Assembly (NCBI GenBank): GCA_001574975.1 | Contig: KQ965777.1 | Coordinates: 62,001-126,000, forward strand | Origin: Gonapodya prolifera JEL478 | Lineage: Eukaryota; Monoblepharomycota; Monoblepharidomycetes; Monoblepharidales; Gonapodyaceae | Length of the DNA stretch: 64,000 nt | Reading direction: 5' to 3' | Part shown: positions 1-12,100 of the stretch, in pieces | Position numbering within the stretch: position 1 is the first letter of the stretch | Layout of the letters: every line of letters begins with the position of its first letter | The notes under the pieces: generated by a model | What the model was told of the DNA's origin: nothing | What the model saw: only the letters and a program-made list of their open reading frames with translations | The model's database searches: none | Program-made: the position numbers and the translations under genes

Positions 1-77
1 TACGGAACTCCATAAGCCGCCCGAACCTCTTCCTTGTTGCAACCACATCATCCCAGTGTCCAACCTCTTTCACCCCG

Positions 78-1240
78 ATGGAGGCATCTGCTGCATTACC
101 CACCGGAATTTCGCCGAATCCTGCCGAGAGCTTGCCCAACGATGGAACAAGCGGCGATGGAACAAGCGCGGCGTACAGCGAGCCTGCTCCTTTGCCTTTG
201 GATCACTTTTCCCCGCGGGTGAAGGCAAGTGCACTGCAGCTCTGTCGGCGCACATTCGATTTCATTTGTCTAACGCTTTGGGGCGGCCGGAATTAGGAAA
301 TCCTGAAGACGGCCAACTTGAATGAAGTCTCGGCCAAGAAAGTTCGGAGGCAGATAGAGGAGGAATTCAAAGTGGACCTTTCGACGCGGAAGCAAGAGTT
401 CGATACCTTCCTCCTCCAACTGCTCGAGGAGGTCGCTCCACCTGAATCGGCCCAGGAGGGTGAGGATGGCTCGCAGCAGGAGGAACGCACAAACGGCAAA
501 CGAAGAAAGAAGCGGGAAACCACGCCTCAGTCAGACGCGTCTTCGAAATTCCGTAGTAAGGGTAAGAAGAGCAATCTTTCTTCGGACGTTGTAATGGACG
601 ATGATGATGAAGATGGGGGGGACAAGGAGGAAACGGATGAGCAGGTAAATGTTTGCTATAATGCGTTGCCAAAAGGAGCGAGCTACTGCAACGTCTCAAT
701 GTGGTGCTCGCAGAGGGGCTGGACGCGCTTGGAGCAGATTTGCGAAGACGTTCTAATGAACTCTTGTGGTCCCAGTTAGCGCGGCGTCTTCAAAGGGAGG
801 AGTCCGGCACGCGATCCCGTCGGTCGACGACATCTGCCACCACGTACGCTGGTCGTAAACGGGGTGGAGCGTCCTTAACTGGGGAACCGAAAAAAGCGCG
901 CAAAAGCCCGTTCAATCGACCCAAAGAGCTGTCTCCAGAGCTAGCCGCGGTTGTGGGCGAGAGTGTTATGTCGCGCCCTCAGGTGGTGAAGAAACTCTGG
1001 GAGTACATCAAAGCACGGGATCTGCAGGATCCCAGCAATAAGCGAAGAGTTCTCCTGGAGAAGGACGAGGTGCTCGGGCGTGTTTTCCCTGGGAGAAAGT
1101 GGGTGGACGCATTTGGAATGAACAAAACACTCAGCAAGCACATATGGGATGTAGCAGATGAGCAGGTCAAGGAAAGTGATGATGACGCAGATGACGACGT
1201 GGACGATGGTAGTGACAATAGTGACAACAGCGACAAATAG
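78..1240 (+). CDS. DEK_C / SWIB domain chromatin protein (UAF30-like)
   Basis: Three exons (about 78-218, 297-644, 716-1240), all junctions phase 0, give 337 residues. A DEK_C-like helical unit begins right after the first intron (EILKTANLNEVSAKK, then a conserved LSTRK). An acidic and basic linker rich in D/E and K/R follows. A SWIB/MDM2 domain comes next (SPELAAVVG, then LWEYIKARDLQDP, GMNKTLSKHI), and the tail is acidic D/S/N. This DEK_C plus SWIB order is that of yeast Uaf30/Spp27, a subunit of the RNA polymerase I upstream activation factor, and of related SWIB chromatin proteins. Nuclear action is inferred. ATG 78 is chosen because exon 1 joins in frame with no residue lost. The N-terminal 47 residues are low-complexity, and the exact first exon is less certain than the domains. 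Confidence 0.82.
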
Positions 1241-1368
1241 TCAATGAATATTCATACATGTTACATACATAATGATCAACTCTCCTGCTCGCTCAGGAAA
1301 GAGCTCAAAATATCATAAATTGTAAATGACAAGTGCATATTTCACAACGTGGTTGATGTCAACAATAC

Positions 1369-3252
1369 TCATACTTCGGACACCTTTGCCGATGGAGTGG
1401 GTGCTCGAGCAAGCATAGAAATGACCTTTTGCAGGTGCATAGGGAAACGTTGCTCCATGGGCTTGTCGCTGACTGGAGACCCATCAGAGTTCGCAGCGGC
1501 AGGAGCGGGTTGCTGGCAGCTGAGGAACGAAAGCCCGAATGCTGACGACTTATTACCGACAGAGGGACCTCGGACGTCGGGCTGGCTGACAGTAATTGAC
1601 TCATATCGGACGCTGCGTCGATCGGGTGGTGGGTCGAGGTTACCGATACGCAAGTGATCACTTGGTATAGAAAGAATTGAGGGGTTCCACGCGGTCGGAC
1701 CATCAACAAAGCGGAGAATAAAAAGGATAAAAGCGCAGATTACTCACAGTGGGAACAACCCGCTTTCGTTGGAGCTCAATTTTGTTCCAAAACTCCACCC
1801 ATCTCTAAACACAGTGTGTAACTTTACTGTATCTCGCGGGCTTAACGGGATCTCATCGGGTGATTGTGGTTCAAACTTGTTCAACGCGGGGCCTTAGTAC
1901 ACTTTTGCTGCACTGAATCAAAGGTGTATATAAGTACCTTAGTTTGCACCACGAAGGTATCTCGCTGCGACGCCAGATTGATGCTCGGTTTGTTCGCGAG
2001 CAAAGCTCCAACCAGCCACACAAATGCCCAATGAGCCGGCTTCGGGAAGCCGATTAGCCATTTTCATCACACCAAGCCACCAGTCCACGAGACATAAACT
2101 CACCTCATTGGACGATTGCAGAGAGCTTGCTCGTGGTTCTGTCACCAGTTCCACAGGTGTAAGGTTTTGTGATGGAGAGAGACCAACAGAAGAAGCTATT
2201 GTGAAGGAGTCGTCTGTTGCGCGGGAGTGTAAATTCGCAGCTGCCGTTGACGCCGGCTGAGTAATCCAGTGTGCCGTTGTGGGACGAGATTGCTCCATGT
2301 CCTTTCCGGTCGTTGAAACGCTTTGCACGTCCGGTGGGATTCCCGAAAACTCTTTCTTCTGACTTTCGTCGATAGGCTTTTGAAACAACCCGTTCCGAAA
2401 CATGAGGCGTACTTTGTACGTCATCAATATCAGTGCCACTAACGCAATTCCGGCAATTACAGCTATGAGCTCCCATCTGGAGTTCCCCATGCGCATTTGT
2501 GCACCACTGCACTGAGAAGCGGTACCATTTGCAATCATCTGCCCGCCTTTCAAGCAATCAGCAGTATACTGCTTATTGCAACTGAAAAGTCCGCTTCCGT
2601 TCTGAGGAATCAGCCGGCAATAGTCCATCACCTGTGCCGGTAGCAACCCATCCACGTTTCCAGATAAAGAGTTCAGCCCCACATCAAAACTGAGCATCTC
2701 AGTTAAGAATGACAAATTGGGCACTGTCCCACTGAGTTTGTTGTTTCCCAGGCGTAAGGTTGCAAGGAGGGTAAGGTTTGCAAAGTCGGGGATTGCTCCA
2801 GAGAGTTGGTTGGAAGATAAGTCGATGACGGTGAGTTGAGTCAGGCCAGAAAATTCTGGTATCGGTCCCTCGAGTTTGTTATATGACATGAGAAGTGTTT
2901 GAAGGTGCTTCAGGTTGCTCAAACGAGGGATGGGACCAGTGAGCCCATTTCTGTAGAGCCACAGGTTCCGCAGTTCAGTGAGACCATCCACTGGGGCCAA
3001 GCTTCCCGTGAGGTTCTGTCCGTAGAGATAGACTGCTGTGATCCTCCCATCTCTGTTGCAGCTAAAGGACGGAGCACCAGTATCGTATTGTGTAAACGCG
3101 CAGCACTTGCCCTTCGTCCAAGGCAACGTCTTCCGCGACTGCTCGTACAGATCCTCGAACACTCCACACTCCTCTTGCTGTGTTTGTGCAGACACTTTCG
3201 TGAGGAAGGCTGAAGTCCAGATTGCGAACCCCCCAAGCAGTCCACCCCACAT
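1369..3252 (-). CDS. LRR - transmembrane - SH3 receptor-like protein
   Basis: Three exons read on the minus strand (3252-2104, 1875-1748, 1660-1369) give about 522 residues. Residues 1-22 form a signal peptide. A Cys-rich cap leads into about five plant-type leucine-rich repeats (residues ~70-200; repeated LxxNxLxGxIP, e.g. LWLYRNGLTGPIP, IDLSSNQLSGAIP). A second Cys cluster precedes one membrane helix (~261-279, AVIAGIALVALILMTYKV). The cytoplasmic part is Ser/Thr-rich. Exons 2 and 3 complete an SH3 domain (DEIPLSPRDTVKL, FRDGWSFGTKL, GLFPLDHL at ~388-430), followed by a disordered tail. The SH3 appears only when two introns are removed, the first in phase 0 and the second after two bases of a codon. 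The reading is supported by the unbroken SH3 consensus across the junction. A surface sensor that recruits proline-rich partners is inferred. No kinase domain is present and the ligand is unknown. Confidence 0.85.
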
Positions 3253-3453
3253 TCCAGACCGAGCACTTTTGCGATTGTTTCCTCCTTTTCAAAACACGGG
3301 AAGATCGTCCGAGAGGGAAATCGGGTCACTAAACGCGGCTTGACCGCAGCCGTGGGAGTGAGTTGGACTTCGAACCTTTTTTGGCACTTTTGGCCATAAT
3401 GAAGCACGTCATCTAATGTATTTACAATCGCGAAAAAAATTCACATGCTCTTC

Positions 3454-4442
3454 TTAATAGTAATGAACAGCATGCATAACGTTCGCTCCGGACCTTCGCG
3501 CAAAATCATTGACAATGGAATCAATATCAGCATCAACATCGGGAGATGCATCAAGCTTTGTTGTTCATAGTGAATCAGTAAAAGATGCGACAACTTTGGT
3601 TCAATCAGATGTCTCACCATTTCCGTCAATCTCTGAATCTGTCTGGCCCCTACCGCTGCGTCCTCATGATTATCACGAATTTCCACATTGACGACGTGTA
3701 CTGGACGGTTCAAGGTGCCACCACGCGTTGTGAGGTCTTTGCAGTGATATTTTAACACGAATAACTTATGAACTTCAATCAGCCGTAAAAATACCTTCGC
3801 ACACTGCATCGAAGCATCTCTCCTCGCATGTCACAATCACATCGTACGAGTCTTTGCTCTCTTGAAACCGTTCGGGCGCTCGCTTGATGCGACGATTTCG
3901 ATCCAACATATGGAGGAGGCCATTGGAAGTGTATCTATCGAGGATAAGCGATGAGCAAAAAGCAGAGTCACATTGAAAAGCCATTCATAGCGTTTTTAAT
4001 TAGCTGCTTGGCAATTCTTCCCATCCAAAGCAAACATTTCCGTAGTGCGAGGACGAACAGTTGAGTTTCGACGCCCTTTGACTAGCGGTACTCGACCCCA
4101 TGCCCCCCACTCTGTGAAAACATAATGCTGTTCACTAAATTACTCACAGCTGTGGGTCCTTGCCTTCGAGGTCGTGGTAAATATCGTCATAAGGCGTCCC
4201 GAATGGGTAGACGTTCGGTTTGTCCACTGCAGGTCCCGGAAGACGCACGGCTGTGCCAGTGCCGTACGAGTGTACATCGCGGCCGGCTTTTCTGAGCGTG
4301 GCGGTGCAATTCGGGGAAAGAGCTGGTGATTAACGTCTTGAGGAGTGAGCCAAGCTTCAACCGGGACCAACATGAGCACGTTGTGAGCTTCCATGGATCG
4401 ATTTTGGTTGGACGCACAAATGACGGCGTATCGGAGGGGCAT
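3454..4442 (-). CDS. SSU72: RNA polymerase II CTD phosphatase SSU72
   Basis: Five exons on the minus strand. The start [18 protein letters not shown] carries the CX5R phosphatase loop (CASNQNR). Later exons give the family blocks [83 protein letters not shown], and the C-terminus ending MHAVHYY at the stop. SSU72 removes phosphate from Ser5 (and Ser7) of the Pol II CTD and works in the cleavage and polyadenylation factor and in termination. Exon 1 ends at a weak donor (GTTGGT), chosen because it restores [12 protein letters not shown] in frame. The final two exons are separated by an intron near 3510-3625. Length (~195 residues) and all conserved blocks match the family, so the gene looks intact. 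It lies downstream of the nitrobindin-like gene on the same strand, 161 bases apart. Confidence 0.93.
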
Positions 4443-4603
4443 CGTTGAGAGGGACAGAAGAGAGCTTTTGCGAAATTGTACCAGTTGATAGTTTCACCGG
4501 TCCACTACCAACAATGGACTCATTCATTATTGTTTTAATTTTCGTTTTACAGAAATCACAGCATGACAGAAGACGATATCACCCCCGCTCTCATTCAGGG
4601 CTC

Positions 4604-5538
4604 TCACTCAACCCTCTTCAGTTTTGCACTCAGATGGTGCGTCATTTCAGGCGTCGTACTCGTAGCCATCGCCATAGTATACTCCAACTGATCAGGGAGC
4701 CGCGCACCGTCCCCGGGCGCTCCATGTGAAAGACGGAATGTTCGATTGAAGGCGACGGTGAATGGGGGCCGAGAGGTGGAAGACCGCGACAGGCCAGTGG
4801 ACTTGAATGTAATAGAATTATCATTGGGGTTGAAGATGCTTGGAACAGGAGAGAAAATCGACGATGGATGGTCGTCGATGAGTGCAAACCGGACGAGGTG
4901 GACGCAAAGAGTCTCACCCTTCTTCGATTGACGCAAGGCCTGAAAACAGACAGCATGAAATGCATATCGTAGTATTGCACCGAATCCAGATTCTGAGTAA
5001 ATCACGCTAGCGCACAGCACTCACCATTAGGAGCAGTTGCTAAAAGCTCCATGCGAACTGGCTCAGTTCCTTCCAATCGGGGCATTTCGGCATCAGGCTG
5101 TGCGGGCTTTGGAACCATCACACGAAGAAATCCGTTCTCCGCATGAGCAGGACGATTGTTCTTGTCTGGAAGCCAGGTCCTCATTTCAAAATGAAGGAAT
5201 GGCTGGGCGGGATGAGCAGACCTGGAATGGCACGTTGTTTAGTACCAAGAAATGGCACAAGAAACAGATAATCGCATCTGACCAGAACTTCAACTGTAAA
5301 ACGTCAATTGGAGTCTATCATTCAGGTTCACACATTTTCATCAAGGGAAACACACCTCTTCGGTGTAGGGAAACGGCTGGATCGTCGGATACTCTCCTTT
5401 GCCCTCCCCTCGCCACGTCCCTGCTAGCAGAGCGGCCATCGGTTGTCCTTCCGCGAATGCTGGGTGACGTGCCAGGTTCGGGTGCTGGTGGGCTATCGCT
5501 GTGACTGGTGCCTTGGGTGCCGAATCATGACTTGACAT
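4604..5538 (-). CDS. Nitrobindin-family beta-barrel (THAP4 C-terminal-like) protein
   Basis: Four exons (5538-5354, 5221-5025, 4939-4918, 4838-4604) give 212 residues. Family landmarks run in order: HPNLARHPAFAE, LLAGTWRGEGKGEYPTI, FPYTEEV at the first junction, PFLHFEMRTW, HAENGFLRV, LASIEEG, then SITFKSTGL and LEYTMAMATSTTPEMTHH at the end. These are the strands of the heme-binding nitrobindin / DUF1794 fold, small cytosolic proteins with ferric heme that react with nitric oxide or peroxynitrite. Exon 3 is only 22 bases, and without it the frame breaks. An in-frame upstream ATG at 5607 would add 23 residues rich in R/S/T (MFVTYTLQRFSCKP), which could be a mitochondrial targeting peptide. 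The shorter start is annotated because the family motif begins soon after it. Function is by family only. Confidence 0.85.
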
Positions 5539-5607
5539 CGCGCGGGAGAGAGTACGGGAGTGGATTGGCTTGCAACTGAATCGTTGGAGTGTGTACGTGA
5601 CAAACAT

Positions 5608-6148
5608 GCAGCCGGTCGCCAGTCAGCACTGGCAGTCAGCACGAATGACTGTGCTTTGGTCGCGTGGCCACGGCAGCCGGAATCAAGAGTATGCTTGCAG
5701 TTGAAAATCCTTATACATATCATGCAAAATTTAAAATCACAATATTTCCCTGTACCTTCACAGGAAAATTAGCATGTTCCACCTTTGGTCACGTGTTCGG
5801 GGGCAGTGGGGCCGAAAAATCATTGCTTCCGGTTGCACCGGACGCTCACTCACTGGTGGAGGAGACCGTCCTGAACCACCTCTGTGCCGCTCTCGGTCCT
5901 AAATATTATAAAGCGCTTGCCCGGGACGTCTCGTGGCTTCCTCGTACTTCGAATACACGAGTCTTCGGAAACTACAGTTGTTTGTGAGTTTCATATTTTG
6001 CAACTTCTCTAGGTGCCCGAGTGGGGAAGGAACAAGACGATGAATACTTTTAAACGACCCGATGAGAAATCCGAGGGTGCAGAGACGAAAGCGTCATGGA
6101 TGGCCACACGATTAACGAGCGCTGTCGAGATTCTTCACTCACTGCGGG
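5608..6148. other. Intergenic region, divergent promoters (nitrobindin / VWA8)
   Basis: About 540 bases between two divergent genes. It holds a CACGTG E-box near 5789-5794 and an AT-rich TATA-like stretch (aaatattataaag, ~5901-5913). A plus-strand open frame at 5664-5987 has no recognisable product. No convincing gene was seen. Confidence 0.5.
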
Positions 6149-9100
6149 ATGAGAAAAACATGGAGCACGCGGATGAAAGCGTTGCAATCGTGCAAGACAG
6201 AGCATCGTACCCTTTCTCACAGCTCGTCAAACCAGGGTGGCATCTGTCGGTCCTCCACCATATCACTTGCTACCTTCTCCCGAGGGGCTCAAGCTCCTCC
6301 GTTGTGGCGCATTTTTCACGTTTCTCTTCATACTACTCGATACTACTCGGTTATCCCTACGGTCTACGCCAACCGCTACGTGCAACCAACGTTCCCCAAT
6401 ATTACAAGTCTGATGACACCAAAATCTGCTGCTGCCCGCCGCCTGGACCACATTCGCGCGGCTCTTGGCTTGCCCGAGTCACGATTGCTGTCAAGTGCGT
6501 TTCCTTGCCCGTACATAGTCTCCTCCTCGCTCTCAAATGTTGAGCAACCTATCTTCCAGCTAATCCGACGTCCGGCTCCGAGTCCACCATCCAACCCGAT
6601 GAAGAACCCTCAGTCAACCCAGATGAGGCAAAACGTCTTTGTATCGGGGATGTGTGCATGGACAGTGGGTGTTGCGAGTTTTGTATGTCTTACGTTTCTC
6701 GCTGACCTTTACCGCACAAGTCAATACACCGAACGCTCCCGACCGTGTACCCATTGACGTGTGCGTCGACGTCGACTCGGAGGCTATTCTGGAACATCTG
6801 CAATGGATGATGCAGAAGTACATGCTGGGACAAGACATCTTCTTGAGCGGGTGAGTGTTTTCCACAAAAAATGTGAAAACAACAATGCTGTTGTGTGTGA
6901 CACGACGATTCACTAGCCCACCTGGACCACTCCGTCGCCATCTTGCCCACGCCTTTTGCGCTCTGCTCCAGCTCGAGGCGGAGTATGTCTGTCTCCATCG
7001 AGACACGTCAGCAGAGTCCGACCTCAAGCAACGGCGCGAGATTCTGCGCACGGACGTCTCTCAGGAGGATATCCGGAAGGGCGCTGTCGTTCCCGACAGG
7101 GACATTGGTGATGGTCTCGGAAAGCTCAAGGCAGAGTGGGTGGACAGCGCTGCCGTGAGAGCTGCAGTCGAGGGTCGAGTGCTGATCATTGAGGGTAAGT
7201 TGCGACTGTGGTGTTCTTTCCCACTTGATCGTATCCGAAACTCACATCGACTCGTCCCAGGCATCGAAAAGGCGGAACGCAATGTGCTTCCCGTGCTCAA
7301 CAATCTCTTGGAAAATCGTGAAATCAATCTGGAGGACGGTCGCCACTTGGTCAACCCCAAGTTTTACGACAACTTGCTGCAACAGGGCCACACCAGGGAA
7401 GAACTGGAAAGCTGGAAGTTGGGTGGGTAGGAGCTCTGTTGGCCCACCCTGTCTTCCGGAAACTAATTGGAGAATCGTGCTTTTAGTTCGCGTTGATCCG
7501 AATTTCCGTGTCATTGCGCTGGGCATCCCTGTCCCTCCTTACAAGGGTAACTTGCTCGATCCACCATTCCGGTGTGTATTTTTTTCTGTATGATTGCGCA
7601 AGGTTCTCAATCTCCACTCTGCCCTCCGCTCCGATACAACTTCCAGTTCCCGTTTCCAAGTACGTTACGTCGACGGATGGACAGTCGGCGGCACTCGCCT
7701 CGGAATGGGCGCTGTTGTTCGTGGTCAATCGGAAGAAGCCATCAAGGCCGCAAGCGAGTTCATGAAGAATGCCAACTTCCTCGCCGAGACAGTAAAGTAC
7801 AGCTGGAGATTGGGTGAGATACGCGTCTGAAAGTGAAAACTTATTTCGTGCGGCTCATGTCATCGTTTGTAGAGGAAGACACCACAATCTCTTCCACTGC
7901 GGGAAACGCGGGCCTCATTCCGTACTACCCTCAGACTTCCGTTCCCACATTGTCCACTCTTCTCTCCATTTTCCCAGCTGAAGCTTCTCAAGTGTCCTTG
8001 CACGAAGCGCTTCTTGAGAGAGTCTACCCCTATTCGGGATTGACCGGTGGAATGAGTCCGGAGCAGAGGGAGTCGTACGACAAGTTCTTGGCGAGGTTCA
8101 ATATTGGACCAAAGACGACGGATATAGCACAAGCAAGCGAGGTAGGACATGATGTCGTCAGGAGTGGACTTTTTCCTTTGTTGAATGCCCCCACGACAAC
8201 AGGAAACGAAAACAGGACCCGCACCGGAGCTGAAAGCTGTTAAAAAGGCTCGCCGCTCTCGCTTTGCTGTATACGAGGTTGAAGCGCTGTCACGAACATC
8301 GGCTCCAGTACCCGTCGATTCAGAGCGTCCAAATGGTCTTCCCGCTGGAATGGCGTCGCAAGACCTCGAATTCAAGTTCGACACTCCTATGATCACAGTT
8401 TCCTTCCGTAACAGATTCCAAAGTGGCGCTGAGAACCTTCACGTTGTCATGCCGTGTGGTATGTGGTGCTTGAAGATGAGGGTGGTTCTGACGCTGGATT
8501 CTGACACCGCAATTGCGCCAGGTCCCGCAAACCTCACTCCTCCCGCTTCCGTTGCTGAATCTGTGGCTGCCGTTCTTCAGCTTGGCGATGGACGTGTTTA
8601 CGTGGACACTCCGCGGTATCGAGATGCTGTGACCCGCATGATTCAGGCCCACGCAATTGGCTCAGACATTGCCGTGGTGGGCCCGAAGGGGTCAGGGAAG
8701 TCCACTGCTATTCATAGATTTGCAGCGTTGATGGGCTACAGTGACGGTTGGACCGAAACCGGTACGTGGACACGCTGCGATCGGCGTCGGGAATGTCAAG
8801 CTTGAAATCCACGCGTACAATAGTGCACTGCTACAAAGATATGACTGCGAGGGATTTTCTTCAAAGGAGAGGAACGCGCCGTGATGGATCAACGTACTGG
8901 GAGAACTCCGGACTGGGTAAGATTATGTTCCCTCTGCCTTGGCTCACACAACTGACGTGCTGATTTCTGATAGTTGTCGCTGCCACGGAGGGAAAACTAT
9001 GCATTCTTGATGGAGTTGATATGCTTGAAGCAGGGACCCTGGCTAGCATCCAAAGACTGGTGCAGGACCGGTAAGGGTGACGTTGTTCTCTTGCTCACAA

Positions 9101-12100
9101 CCAAGTTCACCACTCATGATACGATTTATCGTACAGGGAGATGCCGCTCCCAGATGGTTCTCACCTTGTGTCAGCTCGGACTTTCCAGGATCACATTCGT
9201 CGAACTGGAATGAGCCCTTCATACCTCACCGAGGTCAAACACATTTTCCCCATCCACCCATCCTTCCGAATTGTTGCTACGAGCTCCACACCCGCGCATC
9301 CTCCCGCTTCCGGCAACGTCAGCGAAGCAATGCCATGGCTCACTGAGGAAATATTGAACATGTTCCATTTCGTGGAAATTGGCGCGTTCGCGAGGTTCGA
9401 AGAAGAGGAAATTGTAAAAGGTGTGTTGTTAGCAAGGTCTACGAATGCACAAGGACGACTGACCCGTCTTCTTTTAGCGGTCACCAAGTGTCCGGAGCCA
9501 CAAATGAAGGTTCTGCTGGATTTCGCTGAGAAGTTCCGTTCATTGTCTCATGAAGATACTGCGGGGCAAAGCGGTGTATTGAGCAAAGCTGCTGCCATGT
9601 CCACCAGGTGAGTCGTTTAGAGTCAGGTTTACATCACATGGTCCCTGTCCCACGGGCCCATGAACCATAGGCAAATTATCCGTATATGCAAACGGCTTAC
9701 CGAACATCCCAATGAAGATTTGAACCGCGCTATTCATAGGACCTGTTTGAGTCCCTTCTTGCCTCAGTTGGCTCGTGACGCGTTGGAACTTCTCTTGAAG
9801 GAGGTCGATATCGCCCCAGTACCCAGAGAGAAGGTATGACACGGCTTCTTTGACGTCGGAGACGCACGATTTCGTTTCATAAACCCGACGACTCAAGTTA
9901 AACATCAGCACGCCTCGTATTGAACCTGTACATGGACAACCGGCATTAATTATCGGCGACGTCCATCATCCCGTTTACAAGATTAACGAGCGAGATCCTG
10001 AAGGCAGCGCACTTGTTCCACGTGTGCCGACGGCGTTCTTCGATAACGAACTGCACACTCTTGTGATGAGAGAGATGGCTCTTGATTTTGGACTTGGCGA
10101 GCACCTTCTGCTTATCGGAAACCAAGGAGTTGGAAAAAATCGACTGACTGACCGATTCCTTGAGTTGATCAACAGACCGAGAGAGTATATTCAACTTCAT
10201 CGGTAAGTTCCACGGGGTCTTGACCGTGTCTAAGAGGTCCCAACGAATCTTTACTTCAGTGACACCACGGTGCAATCCCTCATGGTGCAACCCACCGTGG
10301 AGAACGGTGTGATAGTTTACAAAGATTCTCCGCTCGTCCGAGCTGTGCAAATGGGTCGTGTCTTGGTGGTAGATGAAGCTGACAAGGCGCCTGTGTGAGT
10401 TGAGAACCAGATTTTCACCAGGGGCCAAAATTTCATGAATTTTTCGCTCAGATACATTACTGCTGTCCTTAAATCACTTGCCGAGAACGGTGAAATGACC
10501 CTAACTGACGGACGCAGGATTCGCCCCCCATCCGCCAAAGTTTCGGGAAACACCCACGCACGGGACATTATCCTTCACCCAGACTTCAGGCTTATTCTTC
10601 TGGCCAATCGACCCGGTTACCCCTTCCTGGGCAATGACTTCTACAGCGCCATAGGGGATGTGTTGTCGACGTAAGTAAAATCACTCCCCAACCGCGTAGT
10701 TTAGCTTACGTATCTAGAATTGCAGGCACGCCGTCGACAATCCTGACCCTCAATCGGAACTCTCTCTGCTCTCGCAAGCGGCACCTGGTGTTTCCCGTAC
10801 CGTGTTACGTCGCCTTGTCGAAGCCTTTGGAGACTTGCGCGTTGCTTTTGACGAAGGACTTGTAGCTTACCCATACTCCCTGCGAGAGTTGATGAACCTC
10901 GTCCGACATCTGCAGGTTAGTGTGCACAATTTTGCTGGCCGACGAACCGTCCATGTATCACACTTTTTCTGCAGGAATTCCCCGACGACTCACTCGATTT
11001 GGTTTTGAGGAACGTATTCGATTTTGACGTGATGAGGAAGGAGTACCACGACATTTTGCTCCAAATTTTGAACAAGCATGGGTTGGTGGAAACGGGTGAT
11101 TCGCGTGTGGTTCCAGATTCATTCAAACTCCTGTGTTTAGAGTACCCGTGAAGTCTTTGGGGCTGGACAGCGTCAACAAAACACGCTCAGCTGGGAAAGG
11201 GAAAGCCAGGGGATTATTCATGCGATTTGAAGGAAAGCCACGGGAGGTGTGTGTTGACAGAAATGATTGGCGAAGATGCCTCAGCTCACCTGCGAACCTC
11301 TGCCCAGCTCACTGAACCGAAGGAAGGGAAAGTTGATCCTAAAGGCAAACCTCATGTTGGTGGTAACACGTGGAAGGTATGTACAGACACCTCCGACTCC
11401 CGCGCCAATTGTAACACGTTATTTGGATAATGGCCACAGGGAGGAACCGGTGGATCCAGCACGGCCGGATTGGGAGGTCGTGGAGGACCTTACAGATTGG
11501 ACTTGGGCCACAACGTCTTCCAGATGCCCGATGTGAGCGTTCTGGTGTGTTGCCCTGAGTCATAAACATCTTTGACACTCTATCTTGACGTAGGAGGAGA
11601 AGAATAAAGTTCCGGAAGCAGTGAAAAGAGCAGCTCGTGAAATGGCAACCGACGGGCTCAGGAAGCGACTGGAGGAAATCCAAATGTCCGAATACGATGC
11701 CGGCACGTACAAGGAGTTTTACGACAATGTCAAACACGAGATCCGCCAGCTCCGTGTTGTTCTCGAGGGTGTACAAGCGAAGGAGAAGGAGCGGGTTTGG
11801 CTCAAGCACCAGGTGGACGGCGATCTGGACGACTCTAAGTTGATTGACGGCCTCACTGGGGACCGGGCGGTGTACAAGCGTAGAGGACAGTATGAACCAG
11901 AGTATGGTGCGCAGCAGAAAAAGCCCAAACGGCTCAAGTTCGTTTTCGATGTGTCCGGAAGGTGCGTTGCGACAATCAATATTTCTGTTGGGGGTATTGG
12001 GTGACGTCTTCGCTTTTAGTATGTATCGCTTCAATGGGCTCGATGGAAGACTGAACCGCAGTTTGGAAGCTGCTCTCATGGTATGCTATCCCAGAAAATT

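Noticed and set aside
5664-5987. Plus-strand open frame of 107 codons upstream of VWA8
   Set aside because: No recognisable motif; it overlaps the CACGTG and TATA-like promoter elements and does not join in frame with the first VWA8 exon.
6012-6045. tRNA-Leu/Ser-like D-arm text (gcccgagtgggg)
   Set aside because: No T-arm or acceptor pairing follows within 90 bases.
6013-6543. Alternative first-exon frame for VWA8 (176 codons, other frame)
   Set aside because: The frame from 6149 joins with matching phases to the exon leading into KRLCIGDV; the 6013 frame does not and has no targeting-peptide character after its start.
11133-11460. VWA8 broken by a stop and frame change
   Set aside because: Downstream exons keep all motifs in frame once short introns are assumed; a missing module is a better reading than a pseudogene.
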